Assembly: GCA_943369525.1 (NCBI GenBank)
Contig: CALRNL020000001.1
Coordinates: forward strand, 496,001 to 560,000
Source of the DNA: BAIKAL-G1 sp943369525
Lineage (GTDB): Bacteria; Cyanobacteriota; Cyanobacteriia; PCC-6307; Cyanobiaceae
Length of the DNA stretch: 64,000 bases
Direction: 5' to 3'
In this document: positions 1 through 8,548 of the stretch, piece after piece
Layout of the letters: the number at the start of each line of letters is the position of its first letter
Position numbering within the stretch: position 1 is the first letter of the stretch
Notes under the pieces: model-generated
What the model saw: only the letters and a program-made list of their open reading frames with translations
What the model was told of the DNA's origin: nothing
Databases searched by the model: none
Made by a program: the position numbers and the translations under genes

Positions 1-2
1 GC

Positions 3-122
3 GGCACGCCTGGCTGGGAGCCGAACCAACGGGCCGCCACCGTGGAATCGGAAATTTTGATCTCAGCCGATGGCAACAGAATTGAGAAGGTTGCCTATAA
101 TGGCGCGCCCAGGACCCGCTGA
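3..122 (+). CDS. C-terminal end of an unidentified protein (cut by window edge)
   Basis: An open frame enters from the left edge and ends at TGA 120-122, giving 39 residues. The tail reads like real protein (ESEILISADGNRIEKVAYNG), uses the GC-rich codons of its neighbours, and stops six bases before a strong hairpin. This is what a gene end converging on nagB would look like. The family is not recognised and the start lies outside the window. Chance read-through of non-coding DNA is the alternative. Confidence 0.5.
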   Translation, partial: GTPGWEPNQRAATVESEILISADGNRIEKVAYNGAPRTR

Positions 123-127
123 CCATT

Positions 128-168
128 GCACCTAATCCGGTTGGCAGGGCCCCAACCGGATTAGGTGC
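128..168. terminator. 17-bp perfect hairpin between convergent genes
   Basis: Bases 128-144 are exactly complementary to 152-168, with a 7-base loop. The hairpin covers the TAA stop of nagB (161-163) and begins six bases after the stop of the plus-strand tail gene. Neither side has a run of T, so it is not a textbook intrinsic terminator. A shared 3'-end stabiliser or two-way transcription barrier is the likely role. Confidence 0.55.
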
Positions 169-955
169 TCCACGCCCCCAGCGAAGTCAACCGACTCGCC
201 GCCGCCCCATCCACCACCACCTTCAGCCGTGGATGGGCCTGCAACCAGCTGGCTGGCAACTGGGGCTGGGGCGGCTCCTCCAGGCTGCGCCGCAGCACCT
301 CCGCCTTGGCTTCACCGCTCACCACCAACACCACCGTTTCGGCCGCCAGGATTTCGGCCAGGCCCACGGTGATGGCCCGCTGGGGCACGGCCGCCAAACC
401 TGCGGCAAACAAGCCGGCGTTCTGGCGTCGGGTGGCGTGATCCAGCTCCAGGCAACGGGTAGGCGCCCCGGGAAGGCAGGGCGGTTCGTTGAAGCCGACA
501 TGGCCGTTGTTACCCAGCCCCAGCACCTGCAACCCCAGGCCCCCGGCAGCAGCGATGGCCTGGCCATAGCAGCGGGCTTCCCGCTGGGGATGGGGGGCCA
601 GGCCATCGGGAAGGCGCAGGCGCCCAGGGGCAAGCCCTAGGGGAGCGCCCAAGCATCGCTCCATGCTGGCGGCGAAGGACTCGGGATCGTCCGGCCCCAG
701 CCCCACGTATTCATCGAGGTTGAAACTGGACCAGCGCGCCAGCAACTCCTGGCGCTCCTGGTTGGGCAGGGCTTGAAGCTGGTCGACTAGGGCGCCATAG
801 ACGGGCTCCATCGTGCGTCCGGTGGCCAAGCCAAGGGGCTTGGCGGGCCCGCCAGCCGGGGCGCAGCGCAAGGCTTGAACCACCAACGCCGCGACCCGAT
901 GGCCCAGGGCCTCGGGGCCAGGGAGCACCTCCAGCGACCAGCGTGCCAAGCCCAA
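161..955 (-). CDS. nagB: Glucosamine-6-phosphate deaminase family protein
   Basis: NagB-type sugar-phosphate isomerase/deaminase, 264 aa, converting glucosamine-6-phosphate to fructose-6-phosphate and ammonia. Visible motifs are the phosphate loop GLATGRT (42-48), FNLDEYVGL with catalytic Asp81, and GNNGHVGFNEP with His152 and Glu157. The position occupied by Asp in E. coli NagB is Asn150 here, to my knowledge a variant also seen in some Gram-positive NagB proteins. The best start is TTG at 955, 24 bases after the SpoIID-family gene upstream, so the two are probably co-transcribed. A related sugar-phosphate isomerase role cannot be excluded. Confidence 0.85.
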   Translation of the reverse strand: MGLARWSLEVLPGPEALGHRVAALVVQALRCAPAGGPAKPLGLATGRTMEPVYGALVDQLQALPNQERQELLARWSSFNLDEYVGLGPDDPESFAASMERCLGAPLGLAPGRLRLPDGLAPHPQREARCYGQAIAAAGGLGLQVLGLGNNGHVGFNEPPCLPGAPTRCLELDHATRRQNAGLFAAGLAAVPQRAITVGLAEILAAETVVLVVSGEAKAEVLRRSLEEPPQPQLPASWLQAHPRLKVVVDGAAASRLTSLGAWST

Positions 956-979
956 AGTCCCAGTCCTGGGGCCAGCCTG

Positions 980-2791
980 TCAGGGCGTGGTGCCGAGGGT
1001 GAGCGCCAGGGGGCGCGGCGGGAGTGGGCCCAGGCCGAGGCGCGGCTGCAGCAATGGCGCCAGGGCCGCCAGGCTGTCGTAAGGGCGCAGCTGGGTGCCC
1101 CGGTAGTAATGCTGCAGGATCTGCTCAAAACCATCGCCGCGCCTGGCCATCGCTAGGGCCCCCCACTGGCTCATGCCGATGCCATGGCCAAAGCCCCGGC
1201 CGATCGCCACCCACTGCCAGATCCCCTTGGCAGGGGAGCTGGCACCACTGGGCAGAGGGGGCGGCACCAGGGGGTTGGCGGCCGCCGGGGGAGCCGGGGT
1301 TGGCCAGGCGGTTGGTGCAGCCAAGGCAGCGCCACCAGTCCCTAGGGGCTCGCTGGCGGGGGAGGCCCTAACCAGCGAGCCGATTAGGCCAGGAGCTGGG
1401 CTTAACGCCGCGGGCGGTCCGGAGGCGGCCCCAACCGGATCGGCCAGCAAAGGGCTGCTGACGGCCTCTCGGGCGAATTGCACCAGGGTGCTTTTCAAAC
1501 CCAGCCGGGAGCGCAGCTCGGCGCCGCTCACCAGCACCGCCCCCGCCGAGCCCACCACCCTGGCCTGGCGCACCCGGCCGCTGGAACTGGTGGAGAGCAC
1601 CTCAATGCGCTCAAGGCTGCCGATCTCGGGGAATCCCTTGCGCACCAGCTCGTCGCTGAGGGGCAGGCGCCAATCGCGCACGGGCGACTCGGTGTCGAAA
1701 TCGGCCACGCTCACCAGGTAGGGCAGCTGCTGGGCCCAGAGGTCGCCGCTGTTTTCGGTGGTGCCACCGGCGCTGCTGTGGAAAACCGCCTCAATGAGGC
1801 CGTCGCCGTAGGTGAGCACCAGGCCCCGGGTGCCGGCCACGGCCGCCTGGGTCGACGCCGTTTCCGCCTCCACCCCCAGGTACACCTGGCTGGCCACGGT
1901 GGCCTTGAGGTCGTAGGCCCGGCCCCTGCCGGGGCGCAGGGCCCGCAGCGCATAGGTGCGGGCCGCCACGGCCTGGGCCCGCAGGGCCTCAAGCGGCCAA
2001 CTGGCGGGCATCTCGCTGCCCACCACGCTGGCCAGGTAGGTCTCCAGGCCCACCAGGTTCACGGCCTGCAGGGCCTCGCCCTGGGGCCGGATCCAGAGGC
2101 TGCCCCGGTAGCGGCGCTTCTGCAGCCAAACGCTGCCCTCGCTGCCGCCTGCCGCCAGGGGCTCCACCACCAGCGCGTCCGCCCGCAGGCGCTGGGCGAG
2201 GGCTGGGGCAGGGCGGGCAAGGGCGACTGGGGCGGCGGCTGTTTGGTCAGCGGAGGACGGGGCCGCAGCCGGGGTTAGGGGGGCAGAAATGCCAGGACGG
2301 GGGCCAAGGGGAGTCCCCGTGGCCGAGTCATAGGCGGGGGATAGGGCGGCGGAGGGAGCGGGCCCAGGCCCCCCAGCCGCTGGCGACCGCCAGGATCGGT
2401 ATGGGGTGGCGGCGCTGGGGCCTGACGTCCCTGGGATACCGGCCAGTGGGGCTCCGGGTCCTGGGGCCGCCTCCCCATCCCCGGCCTCGGCCTGCGCCAG
2501 CACCTGGGCACCGTCCAGCTGCAGGCGCAGGGGCTGGTCTGGCCCGAGCTCCATCAACACCTGACCGGCACCATCGCGCAGGCGCAGGCGGCCGCCAGCC
2601 GGGGCCCGCAACGAGAGCACCTGGGCTTCCCGCAGCAACACCCGCACCTGGGGCCCACCCAGGACACCCCGGTCGATCCGGCTGGGCGCGGGATCCAGGG
2701 CCGACCAGGCCCGGGGCAGGCCCACCAGCAGCCCCCCCAGGAGCACGCAGGCTCCCAGGCAGCGGCGCTGGAATGGCGGGATCGGGACCAT
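980..2791 (-). CDS. SpoIID/LytB domain protein, probably exported
   Basis: 603 aa. An N-terminal hydrophobic segment (about 10-30) looks like a signal peptide or anchor. Pro/Ala-rich stretches lie at about 100-200 and 450-510. The SpoIID core runs from about 227 to 430 and contains GSEMPASWPLEALRAQAVAART, where the Glu of SEMP matches the catalytic Glu of SpoIID lytic transglycosylases. Near the C-terminus is GRGFGHGIGMSQWGALAMA, the other family signature. In non-sporulating cyanobacteria such proteins are thought to trim or bind peptidoglycan. Lying upstream of nagB suggests a link to amino-sugar or wall turnover, which is inference. Confidence 0.85.
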   Translation of the reverse strand: MVPIPPFQRRCLGACVLLGGLLVGLPRAWSALDPAPSRIDRGVLGGPQVRVLLREAQVLSLRAPAGGRLRLRDGAGQVLMELGPDQPLRLQLDGAQVLAQAEAGDGEAAPGPGAPLAGIPGTSGPSAATPYRSWRSPAAGGPGPAPSAALSPAYDSATGTPLGPRPGISAPLTPAAAPSSADQTAAAPVALARPAPALAQRLRADALVVEPLAAGGSEGSVWLQKRRYRGSLWIRPQGEALQAVNLVGLETYLASVVGSEMPASWPLEALRAQAVAARTYALRALRPGRGRAYDLKATVASQVYLGVEAETASTQAAVAGTRGLVLTYGDGLIEAVFHSSAGGTTENSGDLWAQQLPYLVSVADFDTESPVRDWRLPLSDELVRKGFPEIGSLERIEVLSTSSSGRVRQARVVGSAGAVLVSGAELRSRLGLKSTLVQFAREAVSSPLLADPVGAASGPPAALSPAPGLIGSLVRASPASEPLGTGGAALAAPTAWPTPAPPAAANPLVPPPLPSGASSPAKGIWQWVAIGRGFGHGIGMSQWGALAMARRGDGFEQILQHYYRGTQLRPYDSLAALAPLLQPRLGLGPLPPRPLALTLGTTP

Positions 2792-3002
2792 CGGCTCAGG
2801 CTCCCAGGCGCGGCAAAGGGCACGCGGCCAGACAACCGCGTCAGAATCGGATTGTGGCCGCGCCCTGGCCAGGGCGCCAGCTAGCCGCCGGGCGGACCGG
2901 CACCCCCCAGGCCGCCGCCCGGCCCAAGCCCAGGGGCTTGGTTCGACGTGGCAGCATGCGGTTCCTGATCAACCGGTGCGGCACCGGGGAGACACTCCAG
3001 CC

Positions 3003-3947
3003 GTGCAGGTCACCTTTTTAGGCACGAGTTCGGGCGTCCCCACCCGCTCCCGCAATGTCTCGGCCGTGGCCCTCAGGCTGCCCCAGCGGGCCGAGCTCTG
3101 GCTATTCGACTGCGGCGAGGCCACCCAGCACCAGTTCCTGCGCAGCGAGCTGCGCATCTCCCAGCTGCGGCGGATCTTCGTCACCCACATGCACGGCGAC
3201 CATGTGTATGGGTTGCCAGGCCTGCTGGCCACCCTGGGCCTGGCGGGCACCAGCTCAGGCATCGACCTCTACGGCCCCGATCCCCTGCGCGATTACCTCG
3301 AGGGGGTGATGCGCACCACCTCCACCCGGATCAGCTACCCCCTGCGTAGCCACCGGGTGCGCACCGCCGCCAGCAGTGGCAGCCTGCTGCTCGACGACGG
3401 CGACCTGACCGTGCGCTGTGCGCCCCTGACCCACCGGGTGCCGGCCTACGCCTATCGGGTCGACCAGAAACCCAAGCCGGGCCGGTTCGATGTGGAGCAA
3501 GCCAAGGCCCTGGGCATCCCGCCTGGCCCGATCTACGCCGACCTCAAGGCGGGGCACACCGTGACCCTGGACGACGGCCGGATACTCCGCGGCGAAGCCC
3601 TCTGCGGCCCGGAACAGCCCGGCAAGAGCTTGGTGTACTGCACCGACACGGTGTTTTGCGAGGCCGCCGTGGAGCTGGCCCAAGGGGCCGACCTCCTGAT
3701 CCACGAATCCACCTTTGCCCATGGCGAGGCGGAGATGGCCTACCAGCGCCAGCACTCCACCAGCACCATGGCGGCCCAGACCGCCGCCGAGGCCGGGGTG
3801 AAGCAGCTGGCCCTCACCCACCTCAGCCCCCGCTACGTGGCAGGCAATCCCCTCACCCCCGACGACCTGCTCGCCGAAGCGCGCGCGATCTTTCCAGCCA
3901 CCGTGATGGCCAAGGATTTCCTCACCCTGGAGGTGGGCGGCGCCTGA
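3003..3947 (+). CDS. rnz: Ribonuclease Z
   Basis: tRNA 3'-processing endonuclease of the metallo-beta-lactamase fold, 314 aa. From the GTG at 3003 the protein begins MQVTFLGTSSGVPTRSRN, the usual N-terminus of the family. An in-frame GTG at 2976 would add nine residues that do not fit. The zinc motif HMHGDH is at residues 62-67 and the later DLLIHEST and LTHLSPRY elements are present. A GGGGAGAC Shine-Dalgarno-like run lies about 10 bases before 3003. It cuts precursors lacking encoded CCA, such as the tRNA-Val in this window. Confidence 0.93.
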   Translation: MQVTFLGTSSGVPTRSRNVSAVALRLPQRAELWLFDCGEATQHQFLRSELRISQLRRIFVTHMHGDHVYGLPGLLATLGLAGTSSGIDLYGPDPLRDYLEGVMRTTSTRISYPLRSHRVRTAASSGSLLLDDGDLTVRCAPLTHRVPAYAYRVDQKPKPGRFDVEQAKALGIPPGPIYADLKAGHTVTLDDGRILRGEALCGPEQPGKSLVYCTDTVFCEAAVELAQGADLLIHESTFAHGEAEMAYQRQHSTSTMAAQTAAEAGVKQLALTHLSPRYVAGNPLTPDDLLAEARAIFPATVMAKDFLTLEVGGA

Positions 3948-4047
3948 GCGCCGCTGCAACAGTTCGTGATTCCGCCCCGGGGGGCCCATTCCCCGTGATA
4001 CAAGGGCTTTGCTGCGGTTCATCCCCGCCTTGTTGCTGGCTTTTTCG

Positions 4048-4560
4048 ATGGCCTCTTTCTTCTCCTCTGCGCTGCGATTCCTGGCGCGAACCCTGCTGGT
4101 TGTGCCCCTGGTGCTGCTGGTGAGCTTCGCCGGCCCTGCCAGCGCAGCCCAGTGGACCACCGATCAACTCACGGTGCCCGCGGATCCCGCTGGGACCACC
4201 GTGACCTTCAGTGAACAGGACGTGAAATCAGGTCGCAAGTTGTTCAACGACAGCTGCGGCACCTGCCACGCCGGTGGGATCACCAAGACCAACCAGAACG
4301 TGGGCCTCGACCCCGAAACCTTGGCCCTGGCCACCCCTCCCCGCAATTCGGTGGACTCCCTCGTCGACTACATGAAGGACCCAACCTCCTATGACGGCGA
4401 GTACAGCATCTCCGACCTGCACCCGAGCCTGCGCAGCAGCGACGTGTTCGTCAAAATGCGCGACCTCGACGACAACGACCTACGCCTGATCGCCGGCTAC
4501 ATCCTGGTGGCCCCCAACGTGCAGGGCGTGCAGTGGGGCGGCGGCAAGATCTACTTCTGA
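4048..4560 (+). CDS. psbV: Photosystem II cytochrome c-550 precursor
   Basis: Lumenal extrinsic subunit that stabilises the oxygen-evolving manganese cluster of photosystem II. 170 aa from ATG 4048 (MASFFSS). A hydrophobic leader of about 33 residues ends in PASAAQW, a normal signal-peptidase site, so the mature protein starts near Ala34/Gln35. Haem is bound through SCGTCHAGG, and the C-terminus WGGGKIYF is diagnostic. An upstream TTG (4009) would add 13 residues before the leader and is less likely. A strong terminator follows. CcdA and Ccs1 encoded at 52-54 kb would serve its haem attachment. Confidence 0.96.
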   Translation: MASFFSSALRFLARTLLVVPLVLLVSFAGPASAAQWTTDQLTVPADPAGTTVTFSEQDVKSGRKLFNDSCGTCHAGGITKTNQNVGLDPETLALATPPRNSVDSLVDYMKDPTSYDGEYSISDLHPSLRSSDVFVKMRDLDDNDLRLIAGYILVAPNVQGVQWGGGKIYF

Positions 4561-4669
4561 TCTGGCCTGGCCCCTAGCGCTGGCCGCCTGGTTAGGGCTC
4601 CAGCCCCTGAAACCGGATCGGCCAAGCCCTGGCCCCCGGTTTTGGCGCTTGGGCCCAAACCCCCTCTTC

Positions 4670-4696
4670 AGCCGCGGCCCCCACCGCGGCTTTTTT
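4670..4696 (+). terminator. Intrinsic terminator after psbV
   Basis: 8-bp stem AGCCGCGG/CCGCGGCT (4670-4677 with 4684-4691), a six-base loop and a run of six T. It lies 110 bases after the psbV stop and is correctly oriented to end psbV transcription. Confidence 0.9.
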
Positions 4697-4781
4697 GTGG
4701 GCCAGGCCCTTCAAGGCCACCCCTGGCCCTAGGGGCCCATCTCTGGCTTAGGGAAAGGACTTAACGCCCTAGGGCCCCCAC

Positions 4782-5231
4782 CTAGGGCTCTGGCAGCGGC
4801 GACACCAAGGGCGCCGGTTGGGGCGCCGGCGGCTGGCTGTTGGCCGGATCAAGGGAGGCGGGCTGCTTGCTGTACCACCATTCCTGCAGGACGGGGCTGA
4901 GGCGCTGGGCGAACAGGGTCAGCACCGTGCGGGTGGGCCGGGAGCCCGGCTGGAGCAACTCCACCGCGTAGGAGGGGCAGCGGCGTGAGGCCAGGTCGGC
5001 CACGAAACGGCGCCCGACGCGCCGCCAGCTGGGCTCCTTGCTGCGCCAGGCCAGGCGGCAGCAGGGCCAGGGCAGCTCATTGCGGTCAAAGAGCCGGCAG
5101 CAGGGCCCCAGCACCCGATAGCTGTACTGGCCGCCCAGGCTGGAATGCTCACTGCCGAGCTCAGGCAACTGCTCCAGCAGGGGCAGCTTCTCCCCGAGGG
5201 GGGTCGGTGGGCCGACAGGAGCCACGGACAC
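4782..5231 (-). CDS. Uncharacterised protein between petF and psbV
   Basis: 149 aa if started at GTG 5231; the true start could lie further in. The body is unlike low-complexity shadow sequence: three CC-type cysteine pairs or singles (GPCCRLFD, WPCCRLAW, RRCPSYA) and conserved-looking blocks such as LTLFAQRLSPVLQEWWYSK. The C-terminus is Pro/Ala-rich. No domain is recognised and there is no signal peptide. It starts just beyond the petF terminator, so it may be its own transcript. Cysteine content beside ferredoxin is suggestive of metal binding but proves nothing. Confidence 0.6.
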   Translation of the reverse strand: MSVAPVGPPTPLGEKLPLLEQLPELGSEHSSLGGQYSYRVLGPCCRLFDRNELPWPCCRLAWRSKEPSWRRVGRRFVADLASRRCPSYAVELLQPGSRPTRTVLTLFAQRLSPVLQEWWYSKQPASLDPANSQPPAPQPAPLVSPLPEP

Positions 5232-5257
5232 GGCGGGCGGCGCAGGGGGGCAGGAAC

Positions 5258-5281
5258 AAAAAAGCCACCCCGCAGGGTGGC
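5258..5281 (-). terminator. Intrinsic terminator of petF
   Basis: Read on the minus strand: GCCACCC, 4-base loop, GGGTGGC (7-bp stem at 5264-5270/5275-5281), followed by six T (5258-5263). It lies 42 bases after the petF stop. Confidence 0.88.
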
Positions 5282-5323
5282 AGAGGAACGGAACCGATCA
5301 AGGCCGAGGGGCCAAGCGGCGGC

Positions 5324-5623
5324 TCAATAGAGCTCTTCTTCGGAATGGGTCTTGATCGTGCAATCGGAGGTGGGATAGGCCACGCAGGTCAGCACGAAAC
5401 CGGCTTCGATCTGGTCGTCGTCGAGGAAGCTCTGGTCCGACTGGTCGACGGTGCCGGAGGTGAGCTTGCCAGCGCAGGTGCTGCAGGCGCCAGCGCGGCA
5501 GGAGTAGGGCAGGTCGATGCCCTGCTCCTCAGCGGCGTCAAGGATGTACTGGTCGTCGGGAACTTCAATGGTCTTGTTGAGGCCCTCGCCTTCATTGACG
5601 AGGGTGACCTTGTAGGAAGCCAT
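5324..5623 (-). CDS. petF: Plant-type [2Fe-2S] ferredoxin
   Basis: Main soluble electron acceptor of photosystem I, 99 aa. Cluster ligands are Cys42, Cys47, Cys50 and Cys80 in CRAGACSTC...LTC. The acidic C-terminus EEELY is typical of photosynthetic ferredoxin I. It donates to FNR, ferredoxin-thioredoxin reductase (ftrV is in this window), nitrite reductase and others. It follows prmA on the same strand with a 143-base spacer holding a large hairpin, and it has its own terminator, so it is probably also expressed alone. Confidence 0.96.
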   Translation of the reverse strand: MASYKVTLVNEGEGLNKTIEVPDDQYILDAAEEQGIDLPYSCRAGACSTCAGKLTSGTVDQSDQSFLDDDQIEAGFVLTCVAYPTSDCTIKTHSEEELY

Positions 5624-5648
5624 GGAAAGAATTGGGGCTCACAGGCTC

Positions 5649-5694
5649 CTGGAGGATCCGGGCCTGTAGGACCGCCCCTTCCTACATCCTCCAG
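5649..5694 (-). promoter_or_regulatory. Two-part stem-loop in the petF leader
   Basis: CTGGAGGA (5649-5656) pairs with TCCTCCAG (5687-5694), and an inner TGTAGG (5665-5670) pairs with CCTACA (5681-5686). The structure ends 26 bases before the petF start codon, so it would sit in the mRNA 5' leader. It has no T-run. Translational control or RNA stability is possible; the sequence alone does not say. Confidence 0.4.
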
Positions 5695-5766
5695 AGGCTG
5701 TTCCCGCGGATCCGGGCCGCCATTTCCGGGAAGCCCAATCAAAGGCAGGGCTCCGATCAGCCTGCC

Positions 5767-6843
5767 TTATGGAACAGACCGGGCCGAACGGATTTCCAGC
5801 AGGCCCCATTGGCTCTGCTGGGCCACCAGCTCAGCCCGCCAGCCCGCCGCCGCCAGGGCCCGGGTCAGCCCCGGCACCTGGCTCACCAGCAGGCCGCTGA
5901 GCAGGCCCACCCCGCCCGGGGCGAGCACCGTGGCAAAGGCCGGTGCCAGGGCCTCGATCACCGGCGCCAAAATGTTGCAGAGCAGCAGGTCGGCCGGTTC
6001 CCCCGCCAGCAGCTCGGCAAGCCCCTCCACCGACCCCTGGGCCACCTGCAGGCAGCCGAGCGGGGCCTGGGGTGGATCTAGGGATGGGGATGGGGCTGGG
6101 GCTGGGGCCCCGGAGGCCGGGAGCGCCCCAGGAACAGCCACGCCATTGCAGGCGGCATTGGCCCCGGTCGCGCGCACGGCCAACGGGTCGCTGTCCACGG
6201 CAAACACCTGGCAGGCCTGGCCTGGGATGGCAGCGCCTGTTGGCCCATCGCTGGCCCCGAGGAGCTTCAGGGCTGCGAGGGCCAAGATGCCGCTACCGCA
6301 CCCCAGGTCGGCCACCCGCACGGGCCTGGTCAGGTCTGCCCCTGACCCATCGGCCCAACGCTCCAGGCCCTCCAGGCAGAGGCGGGTGGTCGGGTGGCTG
6401 CCGGTGCCGAAGGCATCGCCAGGATCAATGCGGATCGCCAGCCGATCGGCGAAGTCCACCGGACACTCAAGCCAGGCCGGCAACACCAGCAGCCTGGTCC
6501 CGACCGGATCGGCCTGCCAATGCTGCTTCCAGCTCAGGCTCCAGTCCTCATCACCCTGCTGCTGCCAGCGGATCGGCGGCAGGCTGAGGCCAAAGGGCTC
6601 GCACAAGGCGGCCAGGGCGACCTCCAGCTGCTGCCGCTCGGGCCCGGGCCAGTCCACCGCCGGCAACCAGGCCAACAGCTGGCGCTGGTCCGGGGACCGG
6701 GGGGTGTGCTCAAGGGCCACCCGGTGGATCCCCAGGGCCTGGAGTTTCCAAAGCAGGGATTCCTCCAGCTCCGGCAGGGCTAGGAGCTCAAGGCGCCACC
6801 AGGCTGGCCCGGGGCCTGGCCCTGGAGCCGGGCCCGCGCTCAA
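5767..6843 (-). CDS. prmA: Ribosomal protein L11 methyltransferase
   Basis: SAM-dependent enzyme that trimethylates ribosomal protein L11, 358 aa. The central block FGTGSHPTTRLCLEGLE is the PrmA signature, followed by SAM motif I (VADLGCGSGILALAALKLLG) and LLCNILAPVIE, the substrate-side NILA motif. A Pro/Ala/Ser-rich insertion of roughly 30 residues lies between the SAM-binding half and LQVAQGSVEGL, making it longer than usual. The start is TTG 6843, overlapping the serA stop by 4 bases (TTGA), so it is translationally coupled to serA. Confidence 0.92.
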   Translation of the reverse strand: MSAGPAPGPGPGPAWWRLELLALPELEESLLWKLQALGIHRVALEHTPRSPDQRQLLAWLPAVDWPGPERQQLEVALAALCEPFGLSLPPIRWQQQGDEDWSLSWKQHWQADPVGTRLLVLPAWLECPVDFADRLAIRIDPGDAFGTGSHPTTRLCLEGLERWADGSGADLTRPVRVADLGCGSGILALAALKLLGASDGPTGAAIPGQACQVFAVDSDPLAVRATGANAACNGVAVPGALPASGAPAPAPSPSLDPPQAPLGCLQVAQGSVEGLAELLAGEPADLLLCNILAPVIEALAPAFATVLAPGGVGLLSGLLVSQVPGLTRALAAAGWRAELVAQQSQWGLLEIRSARSVP

Positions 6844-8426
6844 AGGGTCACCGGATGGGATTCCTGGATCCCATTAATCGCGTGGATCGTGGCCAGCAGG
6901 CTGGCGGGGATCGGGTCATCAAGGCTGAGCACCATCACGGCATCGCCCCGCACGATGCGGCGACCCACCTGCATCGAAGCAATGTTGACGTTGTGCTCGC
7001 CCAGCACCGTGCCCAGGTTGCCGATGATGCCGGGCATGTCCCGGTGACGGGTGAACAGCATGTGCCGGCTCGGGGTCACATTCACCGGAAACTCATCGAT
7101 GGTGGTGATGCGCAGGTCGCCGTCGGCAAACACCGCCCCAGCCACGCTGTGGTCGCCCTTGGAGCCCTTCGAGGAGAGCTGCAGGGAGCCGCCGGCAAAG
7201 TCGCGGCTGGCGTCATCTTTGACCTCCACCACATGGATGCCGCGGGCCTTGGCCTCCAAGGTGGCGTTCACGTAGTTGATGCTGTCGCCCAGGGCAGCAG
7301 AGAGCAGGCCCTTGAGGGCCGCCACCACCAGGGGCTGGGAGGGATGGCTGGCGAATTCGCCCTGGAGGCGCACCTCCAGCTGTTCCACATCGCCGCCGGC
7401 CAGCTGGCTGAGCAACAGGCCCAGGGTTTCGGCCAATTGCAGATGGGGCTTGAGCTGCTCCATCACTTCAGGGGTCAGCCCGGGGATGTTCACGGCGCTG
7501 CGGGCGGGCAGGCCCAGGAGCACATCGCGGATCTGCTCAGCCACGTCCACGGCCACGTTCTCCTGGGCCTCTTCGGTGGATGCACCCAGGTGGGGGGTAA
7601 GGATCAGGCGCTGGGCCACGCCGCGCAGGGGGGAATCGGCCGCCAGGGGCTCCTTGGCGTACACGTCCAGGGCCGCGCCGCCGATCACGCCGTTTTGCAC
7701 GGCCTCGGCCAGGGCTGCCTCATCAACGATGCCGCCGCGGGCGCAATTGACGATGCGGGCCGTGGGCTTCATCGTCGCCAGCAACTCGGCGTTGACCAGG
7801 TTCTCGGTCTCGGGAGTGCGGGGCAGGTGCAGGCTCACGTAGTCGGCCTCGGCAAAGAGGGCCGGCAGGGCCAGCAGGCGCACCTGCAGTTGTTGGGCCC
7901 GTTCGGCCGAAATGAACGGGTCGTAGGCCACCACCTCCATGCCCATGGCCTTGGCGACCCGGGCGACGTGGGAGCCGATCTTGCCCAGGCCTACCACGCC
8001 CAGCTTTTTCTTATAGAGCTCGTTGCCCACATAGGTTTTGCGATCCCAGCCGCCGGCCATGGTGCTGGCGTGGGCATGGGGCACGTGGCGCGACAGCGAC
8101 AGCATCAGGGCCAGGGCGTGCTCGGCCGCCGCGATCGTGTTGCCCTCGGGCGAATTGACCACAATCACGCCCCGCTTGGTGGCAGCCGGCACATCCACGT
8201 TGTCGACACCGACGCCGGCGCGGCCAATGATGCGCAGCTTGGTGGCGGCCTCAATGATGTCCGCGGTCACCTGGGTGCCGGAGCGGATCATCAGGGCGTC
8301 GTAGTCGCCGATGATCGCCTTGAGCTCTTCCGGTGGCAGGCCGGTGCGCACATCCACCTGGGCCACCTGGGAGAGGATGTCGATCCCCGTTTGATCGATG
8401 GGATCGGAAACCAAAACCTTTGTCAT
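6840..8426 (-). CDS. serA: D-3-phosphoglycerate dehydrogenase
   Basis: First step of the phosphorylated serine pathway: 3-phosphoglycerate to 3-phosphohydroxypyruvate with NAD+. 528 aa, the long form. It has an N-terminal substrate domain, a Rossmann NAD motif LGVVGLGKIGSHVARVAK at about 145-162, RIVNCARGGIVDE and HLGASTEEAQ, an intervening domain, and a C-terminal ACT domain (FTRHRDMPGIIGNLGTVLGE onward), the usual site of allosteric control. ATG at 8426. It leads the serA-prmA pair. Confidence 0.96.
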   Translation of the reverse strand: MTKVLVSDPIDQTGIDILSQVAQVDVRTGLPPEELKAIIGDYDALMIRSGTQVTADIIEAATKLRIIGRAGVGVDNVDVPAATKRGVIVVNSPEGNTIAAAEHALALMLSLSRHVPHAHASTMAGGWDRKTYVGNELYKKKLGVVGLGKIGSHVARVAKAMGMEVVAYDPFISAERAQQLQVRLLALPALFAEADYVSLHLPRTPETENLVNAELLATMKPTARIVNCARGGIVDEAALAEAVQNGVIGGAALDVYAKEPLAADSPLRGVAQRLILTPHLGASTEEAQENVAVDVAEQIRDVLLGLPARSAVNIPGLTPEVMEQLKPHLQLAETLGLLLSQLAGGDVEQLEVRLQGEFASHPSQPLVVAALKGLLSAALGDSINYVNATLEAKARGIHVVEVKDDASRDFAGGSLQLSSKGSKGDHSVAGAVFADGDLRITTIDEFPVNVTPSRHMLFTRHRDMPGIIGNLGTVLGEHNVNIASMQVGRRIVRGDAVMVLSLDDPIPASLLATIHAINGIQESHPVTL

Positions 8427-8548
8427 GACCCGGCCGGTGGGGAGCTGCCGGGGGCAAGTGTAGAGAGGCGCCGTAGGGGCCCCGGGGGCGGAGCCAAACC
8501 GACCTAGGCCGGCAGGGGAGAATCGGAGTTCTTCATCGGCGCTGATCC

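Noticed and set aside
96..101. Perfect TATAAT that could be a promoter -10
   Set aside because: It lies inside the apparent coding tail at 3-122, has no -35 partner at the right distance, and points into a hairpin with no gene downstream on that strand.
4985..6877. Long plus-strand open frame (630 codons) across petF and prmA
   Set aside because: It is antisense to two well-supported genes and reads as Arg/Pro/Ser-rich low complexity, typical of a GC-rich shadow frame.
6855..8507. Plus-strand open frame of 550 codons opposite serA
   Set aside because: Antisense to serA, His/Gly/Gln-rich, no domain; a consequence of codon bias.
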